A DNA stretch of 64,000 nt. Origin: Trichocoleus desertorum ATA4-8-CV12 (lineage in GTDB: Bacteria; Cyanobacteriota; Cyanobacteriia; FACHB-46). Of the stretch, positions 7,224-16,347 are shown in pieces. Positions within the stretch are counted from its first letter, which is position 1, and each line of letters starts with the position of its first letter. The notes under the pieces are model-generated. The model was not told the origin of the DNA. It did not search any database and worked only from the letters and a program-made list of their open reading frames with translations. The stretch is taken from NCBI GenBank assembly GCA_019358975.1, contig JAHHIL010000021.1:1-64000 (forward strand), given 5' to 3'. The translations under genes were made by a program, and so were the position numbers.

Positions 7224-8195
7224 TTATCTCCATAGCAAATCAATCCCGTACAGATACAAAGGAATGCCGAAGATGATGTTAAAGGGGAATGTCACAGCCA
7301 AAGCCGTAGAGATATACAAACTCGGATTAGCTTCTGGAACCGTTAACCTCATGGCGGCTGGCACAGCAATGTAGGAGGCACTGGCGCACAACACAGAAAA
7401 CAAGAGGGCGTTTCCTGGAGGCATCCCAATAAACTTGCCAATTAGCAGCCCAATTCCTGCATTGACTATTGGGATCAGTATGGCAAATGAGATCAGAAAT
7501 GGACCAGTTTTCTCCAAATCTTTAATTCTTTTAGCGGCTACTAAACCCATATCTAGCAAGAAGAAGGTAAGGACGCCATAAAACATATCTTGTGTAAAGG
7601 GAGATAGAACTTTCCAGCCATGCTCTCCTGTCAAAAAGCCAATAATGAGGCTACCAACTAGCAAGAAAACCGAACCATTCAGAAATGCTTCTTGCAAAAC
7701 TTCTGGCCAGGAAAACTCACGCTCGTTCTGATCTTGAGTAAAGAGGTTGACCAAGATCAATCCCACAATAATCGCTGGAGACTCCATTAAGGCTAGGGCA
7801 GCTACCATGTAGCCATCAAAGTCAATGCCCAACTGTTGTAGGAAAGAGCTAGCTGTAATAAAGGTGACGGCACTAATTGAGCCATAAGTTGCAGCGATCG
7901 CGGCAGCATTATAGGCATCAAGCTTGATCTTCAGAATAAAGAACGTGTAGATAGGTACTAAGCACGCCATCACGATTGCTACCAGCATCGTCAGGAAAAC
8001 TTCCTGATTCAGGCCGCTTTTGGCAAGTTCTACCCCCCCCTTAAAGCCAATGGCAAACAGCAGGTACAGTGAAAACAGCTTCGGAATGGGTGGAGGAATC
8101 TCCAAGTCTGATTTCACAAAAACCGCTGTCATCCCCAAAAAGAAAAACAGCACTGGTGGATTCAAGATGTTAGACATAATCAGGCTTACGTCCAT
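7224..8195 (-). CDS. sbtA: Sodium-dependent bicarbonate transporter SbtA
   Basis: The 323-residue integral membrane protein has about ten hydrophobic spans in two halves. Typical SbtA stretches include FFLGMTAVFVKSDLEIPPP, LYLLFAIGFKGGVELA, AAIAATYGSISAVTF and, in the second half, LLFSVLCASASYIAVPAAMRL. It imports bicarbonate with Na+ across the plasma membrane. I start it at ATG 8195, preceded by GGAGGGG; an in-frame codon at 8225 is less likely. At 323 residues it is shorter than the roughly 370 of Synechocystis SbtA, with a short central loop. It heads an operon with sbtB and a carbonic anhydrase. Confidence 0.92.
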   Translation of the reverse strand: MDVSLIMSNILNPPVLFFFLGMTAVFVKSDLEIPPPIPKLFSLYLLFAIGFKGGVELAKSGLNQEVFLTMLVAIVMACLVPIYTFFILKIKLDAYNAAAIAATYGSISAVTFITASSFLQQLGIDFDGYMVAALALMESPAIIVGLILVNLFTQDQNEREFSWPEVLQEAFLNGSVFLLVGSLIIGFLTGEHGWKVLSPFTQDMFYGVLTFFLLDMGLVAAKRIKDLEKTGPFLISFAILIPIVNAGIGLLIGKFIGMPPGNALLFSVLCASASYIAVPAAMRLTVPEANPSLYISTALAVTFPFNIIFGIPLYLYGIDLLWR

Positions 8196-8612
8196 ATCCA
8201 CCCCTCCACATTGCTTAAATAGCAATCTAATACAGTTTGCTTCATGCTAGGCCGTGAAATATTCAGTACTCAGTCATCAATAGTCTTGTGGAAATACTGT
8301 ATGGCAATCTAGGAAAGTTACATTTCTATTTAATCCGCTGTTACTTCTGCATGAAACCTTAAAACCTGATGGACAAAGGTTTAAGCCATCAGTAGGGTTA
8401 AGCTAATTTTTACAAAAGTACATAACTTAGAGCGATCGCCACTTGCACATCACTTGCACATCAGTCGATTCCTCTAGCGGGTTAGGCTGTTGCTTGACTG
8501 GTTTCGCAAAAAGTTTGAAACCGAATCGATGACTAGCTGCGATTAATTGATCAGTAGCGGTTTTCATAAAATCTAGTCAATTGAGGAAATACTGACGCGA
8601 TCGCTGATCAAG
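8196..8612. promoter_or_regulatory. Leader/promoter region of the sbtA operon; no gene seen
   Basis: These 417 bases lie between the sbtA start and the stop of the DnaJ-pentapeptide gene, so they should hold the minus-strand sbtA promoter. Several AT-rich stretches and TTA/TAA half-sites of the kind bound by LysR-type carbon regulators can be found, but none stands out enough to call. No coding frame or RNA structure was recognised. Confidence 0.4.
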
Positions 8613-9593
8613 CTATGAGTGAATGGTGCCATCGGGCATAATAGTCCCGGATAAATTAGCTCCAGTTAGCTTAATCATCAAGCGATTGTTCATCCCAACG
8701 CGGGCACCACTAAGGTCAGCACCGCTTAGATCAGCACCACTGAAATCGGCTCCGATTAAATTAGCTTCTCTCAGATCGGCATAGCTCAGATTGGCCTGTA
8801 GCAAGTTGGCGCGGTACAAGTTGGCGCGGTACAAGTTGGCGCGGTTGAGATTGACGTTGTGGAGAAAAGCATCGCTGAGGTTGGCATGACTCAGATTGGC
8901 GTTGCTTAAGTTGCGATTGGCATAGTCTTTTTCTTTGAGATCTGCACCTTGAAAATCGCTGCCGCTCAGGTCAGGCCCTTGGTACTTGGGAACTTGAGGC
9001 GTTTGATATTTGGGGACTTGAGGTACGGGTGTTTGGGTTGGGTAGGCAGGATAGTCAGACGCTTGAGGTTGGGGTGGGGGAGATTTTGGTTCTGGTGCCG
9101 GAGAAGTTTGAGTTTGATAAACCGCGTAGTAGGACGATTGCAAGTAAGGGTGCAGAGGATAAGCAGCAGGCTTAGGCGGCTCAGCAGTAGGAGGCTTGGG
9201 AGGTTGAGCAGCCTTAGGAGGTTGGTGAGCAGCCCTGGGGGGGTGATAAGTAGCCTTAGGTGGGGTGGGCTTTGGGGGTGGAGGTGGGGCAGGTGGTGGA
9301 GTGGGAGGAGTACTTTTGTTAGTAGTACTTTTACTAGCAGTACTTTTGCTGGTGGTTGGACTTCGTTTGGCTCCGATTTTGGCATAGCAAGACCGCAATA
9401 GGTCTCGCGCCTCATTAATTTCTTTGAGCTTTTCGTGGGCTTCGTGCTGGCGTTCAACGTCATCTTGAGGCACGCGATCGGGATGCCACAATCTAGCCAA
9501 GTCTTTGTAGGCTTGGTTGATTTCATCTAGAGATGCGCCTGGTTTCAGTCCCAGGACTCTATAGCATCGATTGAGTTCGTTGATCCGTACCAT
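8613..9593 (-). CDS. DnaJ-domain / pentapeptide-repeat fusion protein
   Basis: Residues 5-70 form a J-domain (CYRVLGLKPGASLDEINQAY, then WHPDR with the HPD motif intact). A linker of about 130 residues is dominated by Pro, Thr, Lys and Ala. From about residue 215 a pentapeptide-repeat solenoid follows (A[N/D]LSxA pattern: NLSNANLSHANLSDA and so on), ending GTIMPDGTIHS. The J-domain should stimulate an Hsp70 partner; the solenoid is probably a protein-binding module. The start ATG 9593 is preceded by GAGG. A short exact duplication encodes three RANLY copies. The fusion layout is known in cyanobacteria but its client is not. Confidence 0.85.
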   Translation of the reverse strand: MVRINELNRCYRVLGLKPGASLDEINQAYKDLARLWHPDRVPQDDVERQHEAHEKLKEINEARDLLRSCYAKIGAKRSPTTSKSTASKSTTNKSTPPTPPPAPPPPPKPTPPKATYHPPRAAHQPPKAAQPPKPPTAEPPKPAAYPLHPYLQSSYYAVYQTQTSPAPEPKSPPPQPQASDYPAYPTQTPVPQVPKYQTPQVPKYQGPDLSGSDFQGADLKEKDYANRNLSNANLSHANLSDAFLHNVNLNRANLYRANLYRANLLQANLSYADLREANLIGADFSGADLSGADLSGARVGMNNRLMIKLTGANLSGTIMPDGTIHS

Positions 9594-9761
9594 CCACTAC
9601 CTCAGGCGACCAATTGTGCTGCCTACCCAAACGGGCATTGATCTTCAGACTGTGGCAGGCTGCACGATTTTGTCTGTCCATTCTATCGCGGAGGAATTCC
9701 CCACTCCCTGCCCTAGAGAGGGTGATTTAACAATGTGGGGCGTTTGGGTAGCCCCCGTTAC

Positions 9762-11285
9762 TTAAGGTAGCCAGAAGTTAGGCAGGAGCGTTTGCCCCCA
9801 ATTTCGGAGGGACTGATTCAGCGATCGCATCGTTTGAATATGCGGTTCGTCTGGCTCCACGGGCAGAATTGGGGCAGGGGTGCCTCGTCCGAGTTGGGCG
9901 ATCGCTCGGTTGGCCGCTTCTAGACCCGTCACATAGGCTTTCTCCTGAGACCAAGAGCCGTGGCGCGTTACCACCCAGTCACCGCTCATAAATACGTTGC
10001 TAATACTGGTTTCTGTAGGTAACAGGTAGCGGTAGCTGCCAGGGGCAAAGTGAGTGACTGCTCTAGGCAACCGCACCACACCACTATCAATCACTTTGGC
10101 TTCGTGAAAGGCAGGAATACAGGTGGCTAAGTCTCGTTGCACCAAAGGCACGATTTCTGTGTCATTCAAGGGCAAGAATTGGTTGGCATGGTAGAAATCT
10201 GCTTCCACCACGGTTCCGGGTTCGTCTCGGAACTCGTCATGGAGTGCATTGAGGTCAAAGAACGTCCAACCTGTAGTGGCTTGGAAGCCAAAGCAAGCAT
10301 TGGAGGGTCGAGGAATCTCAATTTTGCGATCGAACCATAAGCGCGTTGCCATGACATCAATGGCGCTTAGGTTCATCAAGTCGCGGAACTCACGACGGTT
10401 GCGGAGCGTGGGACTACCACTGACGATTTTCTGCATCCCCGTCACCCCCACGGCAAAGATCACCGCATCGGCATTAAAGACTTCATCCCCGCAAACTACG
10501 CCTGTGGCTTGGCCTCGACTATCTAGGCGTACATCGCTAACTCGGCGTTGGGTCAGCAGTTTGCCACCTGCTTGCTCAATCCGCTCCACCCAAGGTCGGA
10601 AAATCATTTCACCCACAGTGCCCCGACACCAGACCACATCAAAATCAGGTTGATGGGCCAGAATGAAGTAGTAGAGCATGCCTAAGGCTGCTGCTGCGGA
10701 ACATTGTTCTCCTGGGGCAAACAGACCGACCAAGAGCATCGGTTCAAAGGATTCGCGGTAGAGCCGAGCGGAAACCCCAAAATCTTTGAAGAGTTCACGT
10801 GCTGTTACAGAGTCGTAGCGTCGCCATGCCGCATCGGAGTTGTCAAAATCTATGAGTGCATATAGTAATGGCAGGGCAGAGAGGCGATCGCGCAGAGGTA
10901 GCCGTTTGAACTGGGTATAGAGAAACGTGCCGAGCGGTGTGGGCAAACGCGGCAAATCTTGAAAGATGGGTGACTCTACCTCTAGCCCCACGGGGGAATA
11001 TTGAGAAGACCGAGTCCAAGGCGTAAAAGGCTTCAGTCCCAGTTGGTCTACTAGAGAAAAAATATTGCGGTAGGGATACCAAAACCCATGAATCCCCGCT
11101 TCGATGGAGCGACCTCCTGGTGTTTTCCAGCCTGCCACCAAGCCACCTGGATGAGCGCCTGCCTCTAGGAGCGTCACGTCGTAGCCTTGTTTTGCTAGAT
11201 GGTAAGTTGCGCCGAGGCCAGCCCAACCTGCTCCCACGACTACAACTTTTGGTACATCCTGGGGCGATCGCCTGTCCGTCACCAT
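9762..11285 (-). CDS. FAD-dependent oxidoreductase, carotenoid desaturase-like
   Basis: The 507-residue protein opens with a Rossmann dinucleotide-binding motif, VVVVGAGWAGLGATYHL, with an acidic residue at the end of strand 2 (TLLEAG) and then HPGGLVAGW. A C-terminal FAD motif (NVFMSGDWVV...KAYVTGLEAANRA) closes the fold. This is the amine-oxidase/phytoene-desaturase superfamily, closest in style to cyanobacterial zeta-carotene-desaturase-like proteins. Possible roles are carotenoid desaturation or isomerisation, or an unassigned oxidation. There is no signal peptide or membrane span. It is a single gene with no pathway neighbours, so the substrate cannot be inferred. Confidence 0.8.
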   Translation of the reverse strand: MVTDRRSPQDVPKVVVVGAGWAGLGATYHLAKQGYDVTLLEAGAHPGGLVAGWKTPGGRSIEAGIHGFWYPYRNIFSLVDQLGLKPFTPWTRSSQYSPVGLEVESPIFQDLPRLPTPLGTFLYTQFKRLPLRDRLSALPLLYALIDFDNSDAAWRRYDSVTARELFKDFGVSARLYRESFEPMLLVGLFAPGEQCSAAAALGMLYYFILAHQPDFDVVWCRGTVGEMIFRPWVERIEQAGGKLLTQRRVSDVRLDSRGQATGVVCGDEVFNADAVIFAVGVTGMQKIVSGSPTLRNRREFRDLMNLSAIDVMATRLWFDRKIEIPRPSNACFGFQATTGWTFFDLNALHDEFRDEPGTVVEADFYHANQFLPLNDTEIVPLVQRDLATCIPAFHEAKVIDSGVVRLPRAVTHFAPGSYRYLLPTETSISNVFMSGDWVVTRHGSWSQEKAYVTGLEAANRAIAQLGRGTPAPILPVEPDEPHIQTMRSLNQSLRNWGQTLLPNFWLP

Positions 11286-11545
11286 TGCGTTCTTTCCAAT
11301 ATTCTTAGCTTTCTTCCCAACATCCTTTGTTCAGGATGCCATGTTTTCGGGACAGTTGCCCTCAACTTAACTGGCTAAAGTGATTTCGCTAGGACTACTG
11401 CTATGGATAGAGGTTGCAGGCTACAGAAGAAATGAATTTGCTAAACAGAGCTAACCACACCATAGCCACTTCTGCTCCGGAAGTTGTGGTTTTTGGTGGT
11501 AGGGATACAACTAATGCCACCTTGTAGAGTATTGCGATCGCAAGT

Positions 11546-11929
11546 TTAATAGGTGAGGCGATCGTTATGTTTACCATTATTTGTTCCATTACCTTTAGAG
11601 GTATTGCAGCCAGGACAAGCAATCTGAAGATTTTCAAGACTCAACGCTAACTTAGGATGTAAAGAAATCGGTTTTATGTGATCGATATGCGATCCTTTTA
11701 ATTCAATAGCTTCTTTGCAGATAGCACACAGCCTTTTCTGGGCCTTAAATTTTTGGTGTTTCCAAGCTTTTCCCTCAACAGAGTCACGCCAACGTTCAAA
11801 TTCAGCACGTGGTGCATACCAAGTATCAATTCTTTCAGTAATCTTGTTGAGTGAAGCAAGAATTTTATCGGTTTGCTTAGTTGACTTAAATAAGGTTTGA
11901 ACGAGTTCTTGAAGCGAAGGATCTGACAT
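11546..11929 (-). CDS. HNH endonuclease
   Basis: The 127-residue product has a helical N-terminal half (residues 1-60, probably coiled coil) and an HNH domain. CAIC and CPGC supply the structural zinc ligands, and SHIDHIKPISLHP plus ENLQIACPGCNTSKGNG form the beta-beta-alpha-metal site. It should nick or cut DNA. It is the third gene in transcription order of a tight same-strand trio (17 nt after the preceding gene), unlike the usual homing or phage-terminase context. The host role is unknown. Confidence 0.85.
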   Translation of the reverse strand: MSDPSLQELVQTLFKSTKQTDKILASLNKITERIDTWYAPRAEFERWRDSVEGKAWKHQKFKAQKRLCAICKEAIELKGSHIDHIKPISLHPKLALSLENLQIACPGCNTSKGNGTNNGKHNDRLTY

Positions 11930-11946
11930 TTGCCTATTCCAATGAC

Positions 11947-12348
11947 TTACTCTGGACTTGATTCAACCTTGTATTTTCCTTCAATTGTTGCAGCAGTAGC
12001 CTTTAACTCAGCAATAGCTTGATCTGTTTTAGCCATGCTTTGCATTAAGTTTTTGGCTAGTCTGCTAATTTCTAAATCGCTGGATTTTCCAAAAGGAATT
12101 GCAATGACATTCCCCAGTCGGTTTAGCAAAGCCTCTAAAACAGATTCGAGCTTTTGGCACGTAATGAGTTTAATCCGAGGACGTCGTAGGTATTCTCGAA
12201 CCGAAGCTATCACATCAGTAATTTCGTAAGTATAAGTTTTACCTTGTGTAGTGACTGGTGATAAAGATTGGGTTAAAACTCTCGCTTGATAAGTGGTAGC
12301 ACCATACCCTTTTAGCTGCTTTCGAGTAGTAATTTTATGGGAGTTCAT
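11947..12348 (-). CDS. Hypothetical protein, HTH-like N-terminus, cassette middle gene
   Basis: The 133-residue protein starts NSHKITTRKQLKGYGATTYQ with a helix-turn-helix look, followed by ITDVIASVREYLRRPRIKL. The second half (AKTDQAIAELKATAATIEG) is helical. I have seen similar short cyanobacterial hypotheticals but know no function. It lies 17 nt upstream of the HNH gene and 66 nt downstream of a coiled-coil gene, all on the minus strand, so co-transcription is likely. Confidence 0.6.
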   Translation of the reverse strand: MNSHKITTRKQLKGYGATTYQARVLTQSLSPVTTQGKTYTYEITDVIASVREYLRRPRIKLITCQKLESVLEALLNRLGNVIAIPFGKSSDLEISRLAKNLMQSMAKTDQAIAELKATAATIEGKYKVESSPE

Positions 12349-12414
12349 AGTGCTATACTTTCTCTTGCTTATCCAAAGTAATTTAAATACTTGTATCTTG
12401 TTGCTTAAAGCCTC

Positions 12415-12822
12415 TCAGCTGGCTTCCGAAGCATTAACCTGATAATCTTCATAGTGTGATAGTAGAGTTTCTATCCAAGGATCTTTGAAGCCAAATTTAT
12501 TCGCAACATTGTAAAATCTACGAATTATTTCAACGAAATTACTACGCTCTTGATTGAGAGTTTTTTCGTATTCTTTTGTTTTTTGAGAAAATTCAATTTC
12601 AATTTCTTTAATGTACTTAGTTTTTTTAGTGACCTGGGCTTTTTGGGCACCTTGTAATCGTTGTCGTTCTGCTAATTGAGGGCCAGAAAATTCTACAAGA
12701 GCCAGTAGTAGAGCTTTCTCATCAGCATTTTGTAGATCTACGTTGGCAAAAGCTCGCTCTGCGTCTTTTCCTGTCCACTTAAATTGTTTGGCAAAATCAA
12801 CGGCTTGCTGCTTTGTGGGCAT
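12415..12822 (-). CDS. Hypothetical coiled-coil protein, first gene of HNH cassette
   Basis: The product has 135 residues. The N-terminus (KQQAVDFAKQFKWTGKDAERAF) is amphipathic, and the centre (QKAQVTKKTKYIKEIEIEFS then QKTKEYEKTLNQERSNFVEI) is a charged coiled coil. No family is recognised. The nucleotide sequence of this trio looks more AT-rich than its surroundings and has few HIP1 sites, a sign of possible acquisition; this was judged by eye and not measured. Confidence 0.55.
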   Translation of the reverse strand: MPTKQQAVDFAKQFKWTGKDAERAFANVDLQNADEKALLLALVEFSGPQLAERQRLQGAQKAQVTKKTKYIKEIEIEFSQKTKEYEKTLNQERSNFVEIIRRFYNVANKFGFKDPWIETLLSHYEDYQVNASEAS

Positions 12823-13156
12823 TTTAGTCTCAGCCTGAGCTTGTTGTATGCAGATACACTTAAGTTATCCCAGTCCTACCAGGAAAATTTAAGGTCTTTT
12901 AGAAGCTTAGATGAACTAGCCTTGAAGAAAGACTGAAGTTTGAAGAATAGCCGTCTTGATTCGAGGATTCTAGGAACTGGTAAATCTTGACCAAATTGGT
13001 GCAATTAACATTTGAGCTTGTACCTGGGCAAAGTTGACTGAATGCACAGCAGATAAATTTCATGACAGCTATTTTAGTTAAAAACGCCAGCCATTCCCGA
13101 AAAGTTACTGCACGTTGCTGATTCCATAGGTGGAGTACAGTTCAAACAGAATAGCT
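12823..13156. other. Intergenic region without recognised gene
   Basis: These 334 bases separate the HNH cassette (transcribed left) from a secreted SH3-like protein gene (transcribed right), so both promoters should lie here. The sequence is AT-rich near 12,850-13,000. I see no coding frame, hairpin or repeat of note. Confidence 0.4.
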
Positions 13157-13777
13157 ATGAAGTTGAAATCGGTTTCATCAATGGCGGGTGGCCTAATGTT
13201 GTCTCTGTGTTTGACGTTGCCAGCATTGGCACAAACCGAAATGGGAACCCTGCGAGGCAACCCAGGAAGCCAAATCAACGTGCGATCGCAACCCTCTACC
13301 AGTGCGCCTGCCCCTAGTTATGGCATACCAGGCGATCGCGTCCAAATTTTGAGATCAGCTCGCGGTACAGATGGTTATGCTTGGCACTATGTAGAGTTCT
13401 CTCAATCTAAAGTTAGGGGATGGGTGCGGAATGACTTGCTGATGCTCGACAGTGGCAATGGCAACCCTGCTCAGCGAGTTTCTTTTGCGCCAGGAACTTC
13501 TGCTGCCACCGTTAACGGTAGTGTTCGAGGATATGAAACGCGAGACTATATTTTGAATGCGCGAGCAGGCCAGCGGATGACTGTTGATCTACGCAGCAAT
13601 AGCACCTTTATGCAGGTTGCCGTACTCAGCCCCCAGGGAGAAACCCTATATGTGGGGACAAACTGGACAGGGAGCTTGCCCAGCAGCGGAGATTATTTGG
13701 TACGAGTAGGGCTAGTGCGGGCAGAGGCAAGACGCGATGGGGCAGGCGGCTTTAAGCTAACCGTTGGTGTTCGATGA
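13157..13777 (+). CDS. Secreted SH3-like domain protein
   Basis: I start at ATG 13157 because it gives a clean signal peptide (MKLKSVSSMAGGLMLSLCLT, cleavage near ALAQ). The frame is open to GTG 13130. A bacterial SH3-like domain follows (INVRSQPSTSAPAPSYGIPG, then DGYAWHYVEF and RGWVRNDLLM). A C-terminal beta-rich domain (YILNARAGQRMTVDLRSNST...GDYLVRVG) resembles the prepeptidase-like or inhibitor-type domains seen in other cyanobacterial secreted proteins. A periplasmic or cell-wall-binding role is likely. Confidence 0.75.
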   Translation: MKLKSVSSMAGGLMLSLCLTLPALAQTEMGTLRGNPGSQINVRSQPSTSAPAPSYGIPGDRVQILRSARGTDGYAWHYVEFSQSKVRGWVRNDLLMLDSGNGNPAQRVSFAPGTSAATVNGSVRGYETRDYILNARAGQRMTVDLRSNSTFMQVAVLSPQGETLYVGTNWTGSLPSSGDYLVRVGLVRAEARRDGAGGFKLTVGVR

Positions 13778-13825
13778 AGATCTATAACTTTATCGATGCT
13801 GGCTAATTTTCAGAGTTGGGTGTGG

Positions 13826-14194
13826 TTATCGGGTGTAAACCACTCGTGAATCTAAACCGCGCGATCGCAAAAACCAAGCCAAGCTCTCTGCCCCAGCGCG
13901 AGTTGGAAAAGAACCAGCATGAACATAAGGCCCTAGGCGAGAGCGAGTAATGAAAGCATCGGGGACACATTGCCGCACCGCATCTAATGTGCCTCGGCTT
14001 TGGGAAGGTACTGCGACCATATAAGGATAGTCGTTGCGTTGCCCCAGGACGATCACATCATCTTGCTGAGTCGTATTGAAGCCAGTCACAATGGGTTGAC
14101 AAGGCAAATAAGAAATGGATTGAGCTTGGGCTAAGGAAAGACAGCAGTTCCAAGCGATCCAACTGCCAACGCCCAGGGTCAGAAATCGATTCAT
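13826..14194 (-). CDS. Secreted SPOR-like hypothetical protein
   Basis: The 122-residue protein has a signal peptide (MNRFLTLGVGSWIAWNCCLS, cleavage near AQAQ). The mature part ends in a SPOR-like segment (RLGPYVHAGSFPTRAGAESLAWFLRSRGLDSRVVY), the layout by which SPOR domains bind denuded peptidoglycan. The repeat is short, so the domain call is tentative. It converges with the SH3-like gene, 48 nt apart. Confidence 0.6.
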   Translation of the reverse strand: MNRFLTLGVGSWIAWNCCLSLAQAQSISYLPCQPIVTGFNTTQQDDVIVLGQRNDYPYMVAVPSQSRGTLDAVRQCVPDAFITRSRLGPYVHAGSFPTRAGAESLAWFLRSRGLDSRVVYTR

Positions 14195-14487
14195 CGCGAA
14201 CTCACGTTGCTTAAGGATGATTGTTTAATCGTTTATCGAATAAAAATCTGTGAACTTAGAGAATATCGCTGTGCCGAGCTTAGTTGATTACTCTGAAATT
14301 ACCATCCCGCTTGAGTCTGAGAGCTAAACTTTTGCAAAATTTTTTGTGGGAGGAATTAAAGAATTAGTGAACTAGGCTTTTGTCACCCGCGATCGCTCGA
14401 AGCGACCCAGTTAACCTGTGCTCTATCAACCTGCTCGGTCAACCTGTACTATACGGAAGGAACTGATCGCCTTAATTGTCTTCTCCT

Positions 14488-15582
14488 ATGTCTGTCACCT
14501 CAGCTGCTGACTCCAGCTTGTTAACCGCTGACTCGCCACTGTGGCCTCAATTGCTCCAACAACTGCTAGACCGTCAATCTCTAGCAACAGAGGAAGCTGC
14601 AACTCTGATGCGCGGCTGGCTGAGTGAGACAATTCCACCCGTATTGTCAGGCGCGATCTTGGCGGCAATTCAAGCCAAAGGAGTATCTGCAACGGAACTG
14701 GCAGGGATGGCTCAGGTATTGCAATCCCAGTCTGCGGCCAGTGGCATGACGTTGCCAAAATTTTCGACCCCTTTGATCGATACTTGCGGTACGGGGGGAG
14801 ATGGCGCTTCTACCTTCAACATCTCAACAGCGGTGGCATTTGTCGCGGCGGCAGCAGGGGTGTCTGTCGCCAAGCATGGCAACCGTTCTGCTTCTAGCAA
14901 AGTCGGTTCTGCCGATGTCTTGGAAGCTTTAGGCGTTAACCTCAGCGCGAGTCCAGAGCAGGTGCAAGCGGCCTTGCAAACGGTGGGAATTACCTTTTTG
15001 TTTGCTGTGGGCTGGCATCCAGCGCTGAAAGGAGTGGCTCCACTGCGTAGAACTCTGAAAATCCGCACAATTTTTAACTTGTTGGGGCCTTTAGTGAATC
15101 CCCTCAGACCCACCGGGCAAGTAATCGGCGTGTGCGATCCTCATCTGGTAGATGCGATCGCTGAAGCATTAAATCAACTCGGTATCCAGCGAGCCATTGT
15201 GCTACATGGGCGAGAAAGGCTAGATGAAGCGGGCTTGGCAGATGTGACAGATTTGGCGGTGCTAACTAACAAAACAGTGCAGCGAGTGACGCTAAATCCC
15301 CAAGATTTAGGGCTAGAGTTTGCGCCAACGAGTGCGTTGCAAGGCGGAGACTTAGCAGAAAACGCCGCAATTTTGAAAGCAGTGCTACAAGGAAAAGGCA
15401 CGACTGCTCAACAGAATGCTGTCGCCTTGAATGCAGCCTTAGCTTTGCAAGTGGGAGAGCAACTACCTGAAACCGTTAACCCCCTGGAAGCTTATGCCAA
15501 AGGAGCCGCGATCGCCCAGGACATTCTCCAAAGCGGAGCAGCTTGGGCCAAATTGGAACAGTTAGTAGAGTTTTTGCAATAA
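14488..15582 (+). CDS. trpD: Anthranilate phosphoribosyltransferase
   Basis: The enzyme transfers phosphoribose from PRPP to anthranilate in tryptophan synthesis. The hallmark [17 protein letters not shown] lies near residue 100, followed by [21 protein letters not shown] and, later, [10 protein letters not shown]. The length of about 364 residues fits the family. ATG 14488 and TTG 14476 are both possible starts, and the GGAAGGA upstream is too far from the ATG. It stands alone, away from other trp genes, as is common in cyanobacteria. Confidence 0.95.
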   Translation: MSVTSAADSSLLTADSPLWPQLLQQLLDRQSLATEEAATLMRGWLSETIPPVLSGAILAAIQAKGVSATELAGMAQVLQSQSAASGMTLPKFSTPLIDTCGTGGDGASTFNISTAVAFVAAAAGVSVAKHGNRSASSKVGSADVLEALGVNLSASPEQVQAALQTVGITFLFAVGWHPALKGVAPLRRTLKIRTIFNLLGPLVNPLRPTGQVIGVCDPHLVDAIAEALNQLGIQRAIVLHGRERLDEAGLADVTDLAVLTNKTVQRVTLNPQDLGLEFAPTSALQGGDLAENAAILKAVLQGKGTTAQQNAVALNAALALQVGEQLPETVNPLEAYAKGAAIAQDILQSGAAWAKLEQLVEFLQ

Positions 15583-15708
15583 CCGTCTCCACCCAGTGAA
15601 CTTCGCAGTACGCTAGAAATCAACAGCTAATGCTGGAAGGTCGTAGTGGATTACCCCTTGGGTTGCCACCATAGAAGCAAGATCTTTAACTGGGTGAGAG
15701 CGATCGCT

Positions 15709-16227
15709 ATGAATACTGAAGAACTGAAGCAGCGCTATCAATCTGGAGAACGTAATTTTAGCCAGACTCACTTAAACCAAACCAACCTGCAACGGCTGAA
15801 ATTAGGGGCAGTAGACCTCAGCCGCGCCAGTTTGGTTAAGAGCAATTTGCAGAAAGTGAACTTAGAGGATGCCAACCTGGATGGCGTCAACCTGTATCGG
15901 GCTAACTTAAGCAAATCTCGTTTGCAGCGGGTCAACCTCAACAAGGCGATTTTGGGAGAGGCCAATCTGAGCGAAGCCAATCTCTACCGCGCTAGTTTAA
16001 TTCAAGCGGATCTTTGTGCCGCCAACCTGAGCAAAGCGGTGTTAAATCACGCTCAACTCAGCGGAGCAGACCTGAGAAAAGCTAATTTGAGCCACGCTCG
16101 TTTATGTTGGGCCAACCTCCGCAAGGTCAATTTGCACCAAGCTCAGCTAGAGGGTGCAGACTTGAGTGACGCTAAGTTCTGTAACACCATCATGCCAGAT
16201 GGCAGTCTCAGGAATGATGATTGCTAG
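15709..16227 (+). CDS. Pentapeptide-repeat protein
   Basis: The product has 172 residues from ATG 15709, chosen because the upstream in-frame part lacks a repeat or signal character. After MNTEELKQRYQSGERNFSQT, almost the whole protein is A[N/D]LxxA/xNLxxx repeats (TNLQRLKLGAVDLSRASL...ANLSEANLYRASLIQA), forming a right-handed quadrilateral beta-helix. It ends IMPDGSLRND, echoing the C-terminus of the DnaJ fusion in this window. A binding or scaffold role is likely. Confidence 0.85.
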   Translation: MNTEELKQRYQSGERNFSQTHLNQTNLQRLKLGAVDLSRASLVKSNLQKVNLEDANLDGVNLYRANLSKSRLQRVNLNKAILGEANLSEANLYRASLIQADLCAANLSKAVLNHAQLSGADLRKANLSHARLCWANLRKVNLHQAQLEGADLSDAKFCNTIMPDGSLRNDDC

Positions 16228-16347
16228 TACTACACCCCATTAGACTGGTGGGGTTGCGCTGAGCCAGAAGGTTGCGCTAGAAGGCTGGGCCAGCATCTAT
16301 TTTTACCCTGTCCAAATCTAAATTTTGATTTCACTGCGAAAGTTACC

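Noticed and set aside
6905-8195. CmpR control of the sbtA operon by the LysR gene at 48.5 kb
   Set aside because: No matching operator was found upstream of sbtA, and the genes are 40 kb apart.
8949-9401. Arg/Trp-rich frame on the plus strand opposite the DnaJ fusion
   Set aside because: Its composition is the complement of the Pro-rich linker and it has no protein-like pattern.
9594-9761. Short plus-strand frame between the DnaJ fusion and the flavoprotein gene
   Set aside because: It is open only by chance and starts antisense to the DnaJ gene's 5' end.
11401-11637. Minus-strand hydrophobic 78-residue frame after the HNH gene
   Set aside because: It overlaps the HNH gene's 3' end in another frame and lacks a ribosome binding site. 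It might be a membrane peptide, but support is too weak.
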